From FEN-680 sp036781505 (GTDB taxonomy: Bacteria > Actinomycetota > Geothermincolia > Fen-727 > Anoxymicrobiaceae), in NCBI GenBank assembly GCA_036781505.1, contig DAIQAV010000149.1:1-5988 (forward strand): a DNA stretch of 5,988 bases, in the 5' to 3' direction. Under the pieces are notes generated by a model that saw only the letters and a program-made list of their open reading frames with translations, did not search any database and had not been told where the DNA came from. This document shows, one piece after another, positions 1 through 5,054 of the stretch. Every line of letters begins with the position of its first letter. The stretch's first letter is position 1. Made by a program: the position numbers and the translations under genes.

Positions 1-332
1 AGCGTGGCCTTGGCCGTGTCGATCGAGCTGCCACCCCCGATGGACACCAGGGCGTCGACCTCGAGCTCCTGGGCCAGACGAGTGCAGCTCTCGATCGTGG
101 CGATGCCGGGGGCGGAGGGGACATCGTCAAACACGCCCACTATTCGTGGCCCGGCCTGCTCGATCCCTTCGATGACGCCCTCGATCAAGCCGGCGCCGCG
201 CACGCCCTTGTCGGTGACGACCAGCACCCGGCTGCCGCCGAGCCGCTGCAACGGCTTGCCCAGCCTGCCCGAGCCGCCGTTCCAGCAGAGCGTCCTGCCT
301 GGCATCTTGAACTCGAAGAAATACATGTCCAT
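1..332 (-). CDS. Iron-containing alcohol dehydrogenase, N-terminal part (runs off the left edge)
   Basis: The visible 110 residues begin MDMYFFEFKMPGRTLCWNGG. They carry the Rossmann-like N-terminal domain of the Fe-dependent (group III) alcohol dehydrogenase family: a strand-turn SRVLVVTDKGVRGAG (about residues 34-48), the segment VVGVFDDV-like IVGVFDDVPSAP (about 64-75) and the diagnostic nucleotide-binding motif SIGGGSSIDTAKA (about 97-109). Family members oxidise alcohols or reduce aldehydes and ketones with NAD(P), using a metal held by Asp/His residues in the C-terminal domain, which lies outside the window. The substrate therefore cannot be told. The ATG at 330-332 is preferred because GGGAGGT (342-348) lies 9 nt upstream; an in-frame ATG at 348-350 overlaps that site. 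The gene follows the metallo-hydrolase gene on the same strand after an 80-nt gap that holds a palindromic repeat, so it may be co-transcribed or have its own promoter. Family assignment is confident; function is not. Confidence 0.9.
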   Translation of the reverse strand, partial: MDMYFFEFKMPGRTLCWNGGSGRLGKPLQRLGGSRVLVVTDKGVRGAGLIEGVIEGIEQAGPRIVGVFDDVPSAPGIATIESCTRLAQELEVDALVSIGGGSSIDTAKAT

Positions 333-341
333 CCGTGCGAG

Positions 342-348
342 ACCTCCC
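342..348 (-). promoter_or_regulatory. Ribosome binding site of the alcohol dehydrogenase gene
   Basis: On the minus strand this reads GGGAGGT, 9 nt before the ATG at 330-332. It decides the start between two in-frame ATGs, because the upstream ATG at 348-350 overlaps this site. Confidence 0.6.
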
Positions 349-359
349 ATCGGCGCACA

Positions 360-368
360 AATCTACCA
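360..368 (-). promoter_or_regulatory. Possible extended -10 promoter for the alcohol dehydrogenase gene
   Basis: On the minus strand this reads TGG-TAGATT, an extended -10 (TGn plus a hexamer close to TATAAT), about 28 nt before the ATG. No convincing -35 is visible, and the place where it would fall is taken by the palindromic repeat at 371-410. The alternative is read-through from the upstream metallo-hydrolase gene. Confidence 0.3.
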
Positions 369-370
369 CA

Positions 371-410
371 AAACTCAAGAAAGGGGTCAGACCCTTTAAC
401 TTGCGTTTTC
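371..410 (+). repeat. Palindromic repeat, copy 1 (REP-like)
   Basis: This is a ~40-bp element with nested symmetry. The outer arms are AAACTCAAG (371-379) and CTTGCGTTT (400-408), with one mismatch. The inner arms are GGGTC and GACCC around a central A (384-394). Positions 384-409 are identical, in inverted orientation, to 1280-1305. The element starts 3 nt past the stop codon of the metallo-hydrolase gene. On that strand it would fold as a long hairpin followed by TTTTG, so it could also work as a terminator or an mRNA 3'-end stabiliser. Its size and symmetry resemble REP elements mobilised by IS200-like (RAYT) transposases. That relation is inferred, and no transposase lies in the window. 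Confidence 0.75.
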
Positions 411-412
411 CG

Positions 413-1210
413 CTACGCCATCAGCGATGCGATGAGGTTGTCCGAGGAGAAGTGGCCGCCGGTCATGACTGCGAGGGAGCTTCCTTCGCCGAAGACACGC
501 TCCCTTATCTCGATGGGGGTCAGGCCCTCCTCCTGGAGCCCCCGCACGCGGTCCATCAACTCTTGAAAGTAGTCGGCGCAGGCAAGCAGCGCCGCACGCC
601 CGTCCTCGATGACCTTACCCATCGAGGTGAACAGGACCAGCCTGTCCGACGGCAACGCGGCGAGCATCCTCATCGAACCCATCAGCCCGACGGCGTCCTC
701 GTCCGCCCTTATCACCTTCGGCCGCTCGGTGATGAAGATGTCACCGGTGAAACACCAGCCCTTCTTGCGCTCGAACAGCGCGACGTGCCCTGCCGAATGC
801 CCCGGCGTCTCGATGACCTCGAAGTGGTACTCCCCGGTGTCGACCCGCGCGCCCAGCGTCGAGACCGGCGCGGGCTGCGGGTAGCCCCACACGTACTCCT
901 GGTAAGGGTTGAGCTCGGGGGCGAGCCCGATCAGTGGGACCGAGTCGCGGTGGGCGAAGACAGGCACGCCGAAGCGCTCCATGATCGCGTGGTCGGCGCC
1001 GACGTGGTCCTCGTGGAAGTGGGTGTTCACCACCAGGTCGAGCTTGCGCCCCTCCAGCGCGGCCACCAGCTCGTCGGCCGTGTGTGCGCAGCCGGTGTCT
1101 ACCAGCAGCCCGTCAACCAGGTACGCGGCGACCCAGTAGACGGGTTTCCCGTCGGCCTCCTGGCTCATCCTGATGCGGGTGACCTCTTCGAAGTCCGTTA
1201 TCTCGATCAT
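413..1210 (-). CDS. Metallo-beta-lactamase-fold hydrolase
   Basis: This is a 265-residue protein of the MBL superfamily, probably cytoplasmic because no signal peptide is visible. All metal ligands are present: THFHEDHVG at 63-71 gives H64, H66, D68 and H69; TPGHSAGHV at 135-143 gives H138; TGDIF at 155-159 gives bridging D157; GGHFSSDN at 251-258 gives H253. This is the full two-metal (usually Zn or Fe) hydrolase set found in glyoxalase-II-like enzymes. The N-terminal strand segment YLVDGLLVDTGCA (30-42) also fits the fold. Family members hydrolyse thioesters, lactones, phosphoesters and other bonds, so the substrate cannot be named. Start: the ATG at 1208-1210 has AGAGAGG (1218-1224) 7 nt upstream and a TATAAT box about 30 nt upstream. 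The longer frame starting at 1288 adds 26 residues that would be encoded by the promoter and part of the palindromic repeat, and is rejected. The gene sits between inverted repeat copies at 371-410 and 1280-1319. Confidence 0.92.
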   Translation of the reverse strand: MIEITDFEEVTRIRMSQEADGKPVYWVAAYLVDGLLVDTGCAHTADELVAALEGRKLDLVVNTHFHEDHVGADHAIMERFGVPVFAHRDSVPLIGLAPELNPYQEYVWGYPQPAPVSTLGARVDTGEYHFEVIETPGHSAGHVALFERKKGWCFTGDIFITERPKVIRADEDAVGLMGSMRMLAALPSDRLVLFTSMGKVIEDGRAALLACADYFQELMDRVRGLQEEGLTPIEIRERVFGEGSSLAVMTGGHFSSDNLIASLMA

Positions 1211-1237
1211 CGGCCGGCCTCTCTTTCGCCGCCATAG

Positions 1238-1243
1238 ATTATA
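1238..1243 (-). promoter_or_regulatory. -10 box (TATAAT) of the metallo-hydrolase gene
   Basis: A perfect TATAAT on the minus strand in otherwise GC-rich DNA, about 28 nt before the ATG at 1208-1210. The hexamer 17 bp upstream (CCTGGC, 1261-1266) is a poor -35, so the promoter may need an activator or be weak. Transcription would start near 1230, giving a leader of about 20 nt that carries the AGAGAGG ribosome binding site. Confidence 0.6.
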
Positions 1244-1279
1244 CTCGGAGCGCCCTTGGCGCCAGGGTGTACCACCGGC

Positions 1280-1319
1280 AAAACGCAAGTTAAAGGGTCT
1301 GACCCAAATACTTGCGTTT
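1280..1319 (-). repeat. Palindromic repeat, copy 2 (inverted relative to copy 1)
   Basis: Positions 1280-1305 are the exact reverse complement of 384-409, 26 of 26 bases. The whole element is a better palindrome than copy 1: AAACGCAAGT (1281-1290) pairs with ACTTGCGTTT (1310-1319) over 10 bp, enclosing GGGTC-T-GACCC (1295-1305). It lies between the metallo-hydrolase promoter and the divergently transcribed membrane-protein gene. Here it is upstream of both genes, so a terminator role is unlikely at this site. Confidence 0.8.
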
Positions 1320-1330
1320 CAGCAGGAACC

Positions 1331-1343
1331 GCGGCCTGGCCGC
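1331..1343. promoter_or_regulatory. 13-bp perfect dyad, possible operator
   Basis: GCGGCC-T-GGCCGC is a perfect odd-length palindrome 35 nt before the GTG of the membrane-protein gene. With a one-base centre it cannot fold as a hairpin, so if it is functional it would be a protein-binding dyad. GC-rich DNA produces such dyads by chance, so confidence is low. Confidence 0.2.
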
Positions 1344-1365
1344 CAAATGAATAAACGAGTCAAGC

Positions 1366-1373
1366 GGAGGAGG
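1366..1373 (+). promoter_or_regulatory. Ribosome binding site deciding a GTG start
   Basis: GGAGGAGG ends 5 nt before the GTG at 1379-1381. It is the strongest Shine-Dalgarno match in the window. It supports GTG as the start over the internal ATG at codon 9 (1403-1405), which lies inside the first membrane helix and has no such site. Confidence 0.6.
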
Positions 1374-1378
1374 TTGCT

Positions 1379-1663
1379 GTGTGCCTGATAGCCATCCTGG
1401 CCATGTTCGCGCCGCGCATCGCGCTGTTCTTCGTCTGGGTGTTCACGCCGTACGTGACCCGGGCGTTCCACGGGATGTGGTGGTGGCCCGTCCTGGGAAT
1501 CATCTTCGTGCCGTTTACCACCATGTTCTACTCTTTCGTCTACGTGCCCGGCTCTGGTATCCACGGAGCGCGCTGGCTGTGGGTAGCGCTGGGACTGGTG
1601 CTCGACATCATCTGGCACTCCGCCGGCGTTTCGAGGAGAGCGCGCCGGGCGGCGGCTGCTTGA
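1379..1663 (+). CDS. Small integral membrane protein, three predicted helices
   Basis: This is a 94-residue, very hydrophobic protein. Three likely membrane segments are visible: about residues 3-22 (ending RIALFFVWVF), about 34-56 (WWWPVLGIIFVPFTTMFYSF and following) and about 66-83 (WLWVALGLVLDIIWHSAG). The C-terminal tail SRRARRAAAA is strongly basic, which by the positive-inside rule puts it in the cytoplasm. Conserved-looking features are an APR motif at 11-13, an aromatic run WWWP at 34-37 and PFTTMFYS at 45-52. I recognise this only as the type of short uncharacterised membrane protein common in high-GC bacteria and cannot assign a function. The hydrolase gene begins 84 nt downstream on the same strand, so the two may be co-transcribed. 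Good ribosome binding site, consistent codon use and clear topology support a real gene. Confidence 0.75.
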   Translation: MCLIAILAMFAPRIALFFVWVFTPYVTRAFHGMWWWPVLGIIFVPFTTMFYSFVYVPGSGIHGARWLWVALGLVLDIIWHSAGVSRRARRAAAA

Positions 1664-1747
1664 CGAAACGCGAAGGACAGCCGCCTGTGAGCGACGTGGT
1701 GGGGTTCCATTAGAAGGTCTCCTTCGATCAAAGAGAATAGTGGGATC

Positions 1748-2608
1748 ATGGACGGAAGCTCGAAACCAGGCCCGGTGAAAAGACCCGGGTTCATTCTGTC
1801 GAAGATGTCGGCGCTCGTGGAATGGTTCGGCAGGTGGACGGGCCGGTCCCACTATCGCCACCCGCTGGTCTCGGCGGCGCGCCTGGAGAAAGACTCCACG
1901 AAGCCGCTGGTGTTGCTGGTCACCGGCAGCATGATCGTCAGCGACTTCTTCGACGCGATTGCCGCCCGCCTGCAGAAAGAAGGTTTCAGGACCGTCGTCT
2001 ACCAGCCGCCGGACCTGCTGACCGAGCCCCTCGAGGTCGGGGCTCGCAACGTCGGCGAGGCGGTCGAGACGATACTGGCGGCGACGGGGGACGAGGAGCT
2101 CCACGTCCTGGCCGAATGCAACGGCGGCGTGGCCTCCCGCTACTGGCTCCAGAATCTCGGCGGGCACGAACGCGTCGACCGCTTCATCACTTTCGTGTCG
2201 GCCCACCACGGGACCAAGGCTGTGGTACTTCCGCTCTACTACGGCGTAGCCGACGTCAAGCCCGGCAGTGCCTTCCTGTGTGAGATGGAAAGCGACCGCA
2301 TGCCGGAGGGCGGGCCGCCGGTGACATCGATATACATGCGAGACGACGAGATCATGTGGCCCAGCACTACCTCCCGGCTCGAGGGGGCGCTGAACATCGA
2401 GGTCCGCGACCCCGGGGTCAAAGCGAGGGCCAGGAAGCGCAAGCCGTACCCGGTGCACCACATGATAGGAGCCGTTCTGATCCGCGTCTGCCCGGTGCAC
2501 CTTGCGGGTTTCTTTGACGAGCCGTTCCACGACCTGCTGGTGTCCTGCCTGAGGGATGACCCTGAAGAGACAAAGCGGTTCGACGGGCTCGAGATCGAGG
2601 TCAGCTGA
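1748..2608 (+). CDS. Alpha/beta hydrolase, class-2 lipase-like, with Cys in the nucleophile position
   Basis: This 286-residue protein is collinear with triacylglycerol-lipase/PGAP1-type alpha/beta hydrolases: KPLVLLVTGSM (52-62, first strand and oxyanion region), HVLAECNGGVASRYWLQNLG (119-138, nucleophile elbow and helix), DRFITFVSAHHGT (144-156, matching the family's PxHHGT-like loop), SIYMRDDEIMWP (194-205, catalytic-acid loop, probably D200) and PVHLAGFFDEPFHDLL (249-264, catalytic-His loop, probably H251). The usual G-H-S-x-G-G elbow is A-E-C-N-G-G here, so C124 replaces serine. Cysteine elbows are known in PHA synthases and dienelactone hydrolases, so the protein may be active as a thiol hydrolase or acyltransferase, or may have lost lipase activity. 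No signal peptide is seen; residues 1-20 are polar and basic. A second Met at codon 20 (1805) has no ribosome binding site. The site before 1748 is also weak (GTGGGATC). A terminator follows at 2621-2657. Confidence 0.8.
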   Translation: MDGSSKPGPVKRPGFILSKMSALVEWFGRWTGRSHYRHPLVSAARLEKDSTKPLVLLVTGSMIVSDFFDAIAARLQKEGFRTVVYQPPDLLTEPLEVGARNVGEAVETILAATGDEELHVLAECNGGVASRYWLQNLGGHERVDRFITFVSAHHGTKAVVLPLYYGVADVKPGSAFLCEMESDRMPEGGPPVTSIYMRDDEIMWPSTTSRLEGALNIEVRDPGVKARARKRKPYPVHHMIGAVLIRVCPVHLAGFFDEPFHDLLVSCLRDDPEETKRFDGLEIEVS

Positions 2609-2620
2609 AGAACGAGTCTC

Positions 2621-2657
2621 AACGCACCACCGGTACCTGACACCAGGGGTGCGTTTT
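2621..2657 (+). terminator. Intrinsic terminator of the lipase-like gene
   Basis: AACGCACC (2621-2628) pairs with GGTGCGTT (2648-2655). After a one-base bulge, CC-GGT (2630-2634) can pair with ACC and GG (2642-2647), closing a loop of about 7 nt. The stem runs into TTTT (2654-2657). It begins 13 nt after the hydrolase stop codon. Its last T is the first base of the opposing oxidoreductase gene's stop codon, so it separates two convergent genes with almost no spare sequence. On the minus strand the T-run is only TT, so it probably works mainly in the plus direction. Confidence 0.8.
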
Positions 2658-4156
2658 CAGCCGATGAGGCCGGCCACGTAGATCGCGCTGGCGCTGGCCT
2701 GCTCGGTGCCGACCCCGCGGCCGCCCGCATCCGCCCCCACCAGCAGGAGTCCTTCGATCGGCGTCTTCGGTGACGGCTTGTGCCTTCCCGTCTGGCCGAC
2801 ACTCTGAGCGAGGCCGATGCACTCCCCCGTCTGCTTGCCGGTCAGCGCGGCCGTGTGGCCCACGTGGTAGCGCATCTTCCACTCGATATGCGCGGGCATC
2901 CGCGGGTAGAGCTCGAACAGCCGCTCTTCGCCGCGGTCGAGTATCTTCTCGCATTGCTCGATTCTCCCGGGGGTCGCCTCGATCGGGCCGGGCACGCCCA
3001 TAATCACCAGCTGCTTGCCGGGCGGCGCGGCGTACTCGTCCCACTCGGTCGGGATAGTCACGTAGAGCATCGGATCGACAGGAGCCGTCCCCTCGTCGAT
3101 GTAGTCGAACATATGGTCGGGATGGAGGTACGGCGTCGTGGAGATACACGGGGCCACTGCGTCGATCACGCGCCGGTCGAGCCCGAACTTGGTGGTGATG
3201 AACGAGTATGAGTACTCGAGCCCCTTCACGCCCTCGACGTACTCCGGGGGAAAGTTCTCCTCCCCGGCGAGCTCCAGCGTCCGCTTGATCCCGGCGCTGG
3301 ATATCACGACGTCCGCCGAGAAAGACTCGCCGTCGGCGCACTCGACGCCGGTGGCCCTGCCGTTCTCCACCACGATCCGCGTCACCTCGCGGCCGAGCTT
3401 CAGGGTGCCGCCGGACTTTTCGAGCCCGCGGATGAACGAGCCCGTCACTTCCCTGGAGCCGCCCTTCGGCACGCTCAAGGCCTGCTTCTGCAGCATCTGG
3501 CCGAAGCAGATCAGAAACTCGCCCGCGGAGGCGCGGTCGTACGGCACCACCATGAGGACCATACAGATGTGCGCAAGCTCCTGCAGGAAAGCGTCCTCGT
3601 CCCACAGACTGTGGGCGAACTCCTGCAGCGTCACGTCGTTCAGCTCGTCGACCAGCCCGGGGTCGAGCCGCACGATGCGGACCAGCATTTTGAGGGCCTC
3701 CAGGGAACCGTACCGCCTGGTGGCCCGATAGGTCTCGCGCTCGATGAGCTTCCTGGCGACGTTGCCGCCGCGAGGGGACATCCGGTCGGCCGCCATCCCC
3801 CTGGCGAGAGACGACCCCAGCCAGCAGATCCCGCGCGGCCCCAGCATGTTCTGGTAGACCCGCCAGAGCACGTGGTCACAGTTGATGATGTCCACCGCGG
3901 GGTTGCGCACCACCCACTCGGCTTCACCGCCGGCGATCCGCGCCACGTCCCCGTGCGGCCCGCAAGGCCCCATCGAGAACATGTGTACGCCGGTGTCGAC
4001 GATGTAGCCGTCCTTCTCAAAGGACGCGCACTTGCCGCCGGGGAAAGGGTTTCTCTCGAGCAGGTCCACCTCGTGGCCGCGCGCCGCGAGCACGGCGGCC
4101 GCGCCCGCGCCGCCGGGCCCCGAGCCGATGACCACGACCTTCTTCGATCCATCCAT
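2657..4156 (-). CDS. Phytoene-desaturase-like FAD-dependent oxidoreductase
   Basis: This is a 499-residue protein, the usual length for the CrtI/carotenoid-isomerase-like NAD(P)/FAD oxidoreductase family. The N-terminal dinucleotide fold is textbook: VVVIGSGPGGAGAAAVLA (7-24, GxGxxG) followed by the ribose-binding acid E34 in DLLERN, then NPFPGGKCASFEKDGYIVDTG (36-56), where the second glycine pair and the D-x-G turn contact FAD. A second FAD-domain strand lies at ADVVISSAG (281-289). The C-terminal FAD motif is GLLLVGADAGGRGVGTEQAS (469-488). No signal peptide or clear membrane helix is seen. Members desaturate, isomerise or saturate C=C bonds in polyenes and other lipids, so the substrate is open; a carotenoid pathway is not supported because no other carotenoid gene is present. 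Start: the ATG at 4154-4156 has GGGAGGA 5 nt upstream. An open frame continues to 4384 but crosses the promoter region and the divergent gene. The SRPBCC gene is divergent, 166 bp away. Confidence 0.9.
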   Translation of the reverse strand: MDGSKKVVVIGSGPGGAGAAAVLAARGHEVDLLERNPFPGGKCASFEKDGYIVDTGVHMFSMGPCGPHGDVARIAGGEAEWVVRNPAVDIINCDHVLWRVYQNMLGPRGICWLGSSLARGMAADRMSPRGGNVARKLIERETYRATRRYGSLEALKMLVRIVRLDPGLVDELNDVTLQEFAHSLWDEDAFLQELAHICMVLMVVPYDRASAGEFLICFGQMLQKQALSVPKGGSREVTGSFIRGLEKSGGTLKLGREVTRIVVENGRATGVECADGESFSADVVISSAGIKRTLELAGEENFPPEYVEGVKGLEYSYSFITTKFGLDRRVIDAVAPCISTTPYLHPDHMFDYIDEGTAPVDPMLYVTIPTEWDEYAAPPGKQLVIMGVPGPIEATPGRIEQCEKILDRGEERLFELYPRMPAHIEWKMRYHVGHTAALTGKQTGECIGLAQSVGQTGRHKPSPKTPIEGLLLVGADAGGRGVGTEQASASAIYVAGLIG

Positions 4157-4161
4157 TGCGG

Positions 4162-4168
4162 TCCTCCC
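4162..4168 (-). promoter_or_regulatory. Ribosome binding site of the oxidoreductase gene
   Basis: GGGAGGA on the minus strand lies 5 nt before the ATG at 4154-4156. It fixes the start of the 499-residue protein, whose Rossmann strand begins six residues later, as is usual in the family. Confidence 0.65.
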
Positions 4169-4220
4169 GATCGAGCCGGCCGCGCCGGTACCTCGAGGAA
4201 TTGCCGTCACACAGCCATTC

Positions 4221-4229
4221 ATTCTATCA
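4221..4229 (-). promoter_or_regulatory. Extended -10 promoter of the oxidoreductase gene
   Basis: The minus strand reads TGA-TAGAAT, an extended -10, with the TAGAAT hexamer at 4221-4226 about 65 nt before the ATG. The -35 region (around 4244-4249, CCTGCC) is poor. It is divergent from the promoter at 4277-4282, and the two upstream regions lie side by side, so one bound regulator could affect both genes. Confidence 0.4.
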
Positions 4230-4276
4230 CCGGCGGCGCACCGGGCAGGCCCGACGCCTGGCGCGTTTCGCTGTGA

Positions 4277-4282
4277 TATATT
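4277..4282 (+). promoter_or_regulatory. -10 box of the SRPBCC gene
   Basis: TATATT lies 40 nt before the ATG at 4323, in an AT-rich patch of otherwise GC-rich DNA. The position 17 bp upstream (4254-4259, ACGCCT) is a poor -35. The transcript would start near 4289 and carry GGAGGA (4313-4318) as its ribosome binding site. Confidence 0.4.
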
Positions 4283-4322
4283 CATTCCCTGAGAGTCGAT
4301 CTCTTGAAAGCCGGAGGACGAC

Positions 4323-4781
4323 ATGGCCCGCAGCACCAAGTCCCGCAAGGACTCCCTGGTCATCAACGCGTCGGCCGACAGCATAATGCGCGTGCTGCTC
4401 GACTACGAGAGCTACCCCGAGTGGATGAGCAGCGTCTTCCAGACGGCTGTGCTCGAGCGTGATGCCGAGGGCCGCCCGGCCAAGGTCAGGTTCGTCATAG
4501 ACGTGGTGCTGGACAAGGTCAGCTACGTCCTGGGCTACTCGTACCGCGAAGATGGTTTTGATGTGTTCTATGTGGAGGGCGACCTCGAGGACAGCAGCGG
4601 CTCCTACACCCTCAAACCCCTGGAAGACGGGCGCACTCAAGTCACCTACGAGTTCGTGCTGGCCTACCAGCTCCCGAACTTCCTCAAGGGCGCGATGGTC
4701 GCAAACCTGCTGAAGCAGATCGAGGAGCGGGTCCTCAAATCGGCGCTCTACGACCTCAAGAACAAGGTGGAATACGGCTAA
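4323..4781 (+). CDS. SRPBCC (START/Bet v1-like) protein, polyketide cyclase/dehydrase or COQ10 type
   Basis: This 152-residue, single-domain protein has the typical start of the family: a basic N-terminus, strand DSLVINASADSI (10-21), helix and turn MRVLLDYESYPEWMSSV (22-38), where the D-x-x-x-Y-P-E-W signature lies, then strands VLERDA (43-48), AKVRFVIDVVLDKVSYVLGY (53-72), DVFYVEGDLEDSSGSYTLKP (80-99) and TQVTYEFVLAYQLP (105-118), and the long C-terminal helix (about 121-148). The fold is a cavity that binds hydrophobic ligands; members include ubiquinone-binding COQ10, aromatase/cyclases and lipid carriers. No catalytic residues can be assigned, so enzyme or binder remains open. There is no signal peptide. 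Its divergent neighbour is the FAD oxidoreductase, which also would handle hydrophobic compounds. The start is fixed by GGAGGA (4313-4318), 4 nt before the ATG. Confidence 0.88.
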   Translation: MARSTKSRKDSLVINASADSIMRVLLDYESYPEWMSSVFQTAVLERDAEGRPAKVRFVIDVVLDKVSYVLGYSYREDGFDVFYVEGDLEDSSGSYTLKPLEDGRTQVTYEFVLAYQLPNFLKGAMVANLLKQIEERVLKSALYDLKNKVEYG

Positions 4782-4815
4782 CGCAACACTTGGCGTCCCC
4801 TTAACCTGGGTTTTC
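4780..4815 (+). repeat. Palindromic repeat, degenerate copy 3
   Basis: Positions 4797-4815 match 392-410 of copy 1 at 16 of 19 bases, in the same orientation (consensus CCCyTTAACyTGsGTTTTC). The left part AACGCAA (4780-4786) matches the left arm of copy 2 read on the minus strand, and TTGG follows in both. The palindrome is decayed, with short pairings such as GGCG (4792-4795) with CGCC (4814-4817). It starts inside the TAA stop of the SRPBCC gene, so it may supply that gene's 3' end. No better terminator is visible there. Confidence 0.45.
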
Positions 4816-4873
4816 GCCTGCTCGATTGCACGCCACCATTCATTCCTACTGGTCAGCAGTCATCTTTGATTTT

Positions 4874-4882
4874 TGTTATATA
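4874..4882 (+). promoter_or_regulatory. AT-rich extended -10-like site before the inverted-repeat element
   Basis: TGT-TATATA matches the extended -10 pattern and sits in the most AT-rich patch of the window (4864-4887). A start about 7 nt downstream would fall at 4889, exactly where the foldable element begins. There is no recognisable -35. It could equally be part of a mobile-element end or of target DNA. Confidence 0.3.
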
Positions 4883-5021
4883 GATTTGGGGGAAGTCCTG
4901 ACGGCGGTGGGGGGAGCCTTTTGCGAGCGATTCGCAGCGTCTCGGGGAGCATAGAGAGTCTGCTGATTTCAAAGACGCGAGGACCAGCAAGCAAAAGGCT
5001 CACCCTTCCCCGTCCCAATTC
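4883..5021. repeat. Imperfect inverted-repeat element, candidate structured RNA or miniature transposable element
   Basis: Several nested pairings share one centre: GGGGAAG (4889-4895) with CTTCCCC (5005-5011); GAGCCTTTTGC (4914-4924) with GCAAAAGGCTC (4991-5001), 11 bp perfect; and GCGTCT (4937-4942) with AGACGC (4973-4978). The outermost bases GATTTGGG (4883-4890) and the reverse complement of 5014-5021 (GAATTGGG) also agree. A 5'-side bulge of 18 nt (4896-4913) lies between the first two helices, and the apical loop is about 30 nt. I see no match to SRP RNA, 6S RNA, tmRNA, tRNA or a riboswitch class that I know. The strand is undecided. No clear target-site duplication flanks it. Open frames across it are short and not protein-like. 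Confidence 0.5.
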
Positions 5022-5054
5022 ACGCTTACCGGTTAACGCCTACGAGTTAATAGA

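Noticed and set aside
4..399. Open frame of 131 codons on the plus strand
   Set aside because: It lies over the alcohol dehydrogenase N-terminus, which has the GGGSSIDTAK motif and a good ribosome binding site. The plus-strand translation is Pro/Ser/Arg-rich with no domain-like pattern, typical of the antisense of a GC-rich gene.
335..1237. 300-codon open frame on the plus strand opposite the metallo-hydrolase
   Set aside because: The minus-strand gene has every MBL metal ligand. The plus frame is an Arg/His/Val-rich antisense shadow with no ribosome binding site logic.
1319..2530. 403-codon open frame on the minus strand opposite the lipase-like gene
   Set aside because: The translation is low-complexity (Arg/His/Asp-rich) and would span two well-supported plus-strand genes with clear family features and ribosome binding sites.
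4215..4224. CCATTCATTC occurring again near 4836
   Set aside because: A 10-base match of low complexity is expected by chance over 6 kb, and nothing around the two sites is similar.
4157..4384. N-terminal extension of 76 residues on the oxidoreductase
   Set aside because: It would be encoded by the divergent promoter region and the start of the SRPBCC gene. The family begins just before the GxGxxG motif, and the ATG at 4154-4156 has a strong ribosome binding site.
4889..5011. SRP RNA, 6S RNA or a cobalamin-type riboswitch
   Set aside because: The foldable stretch drew attention to these, but the SRP GGAA-tetraloop/apical motif, the large central bubble of 6S RNA and the conserved boxes of cobalamin riboswitches are not seen.
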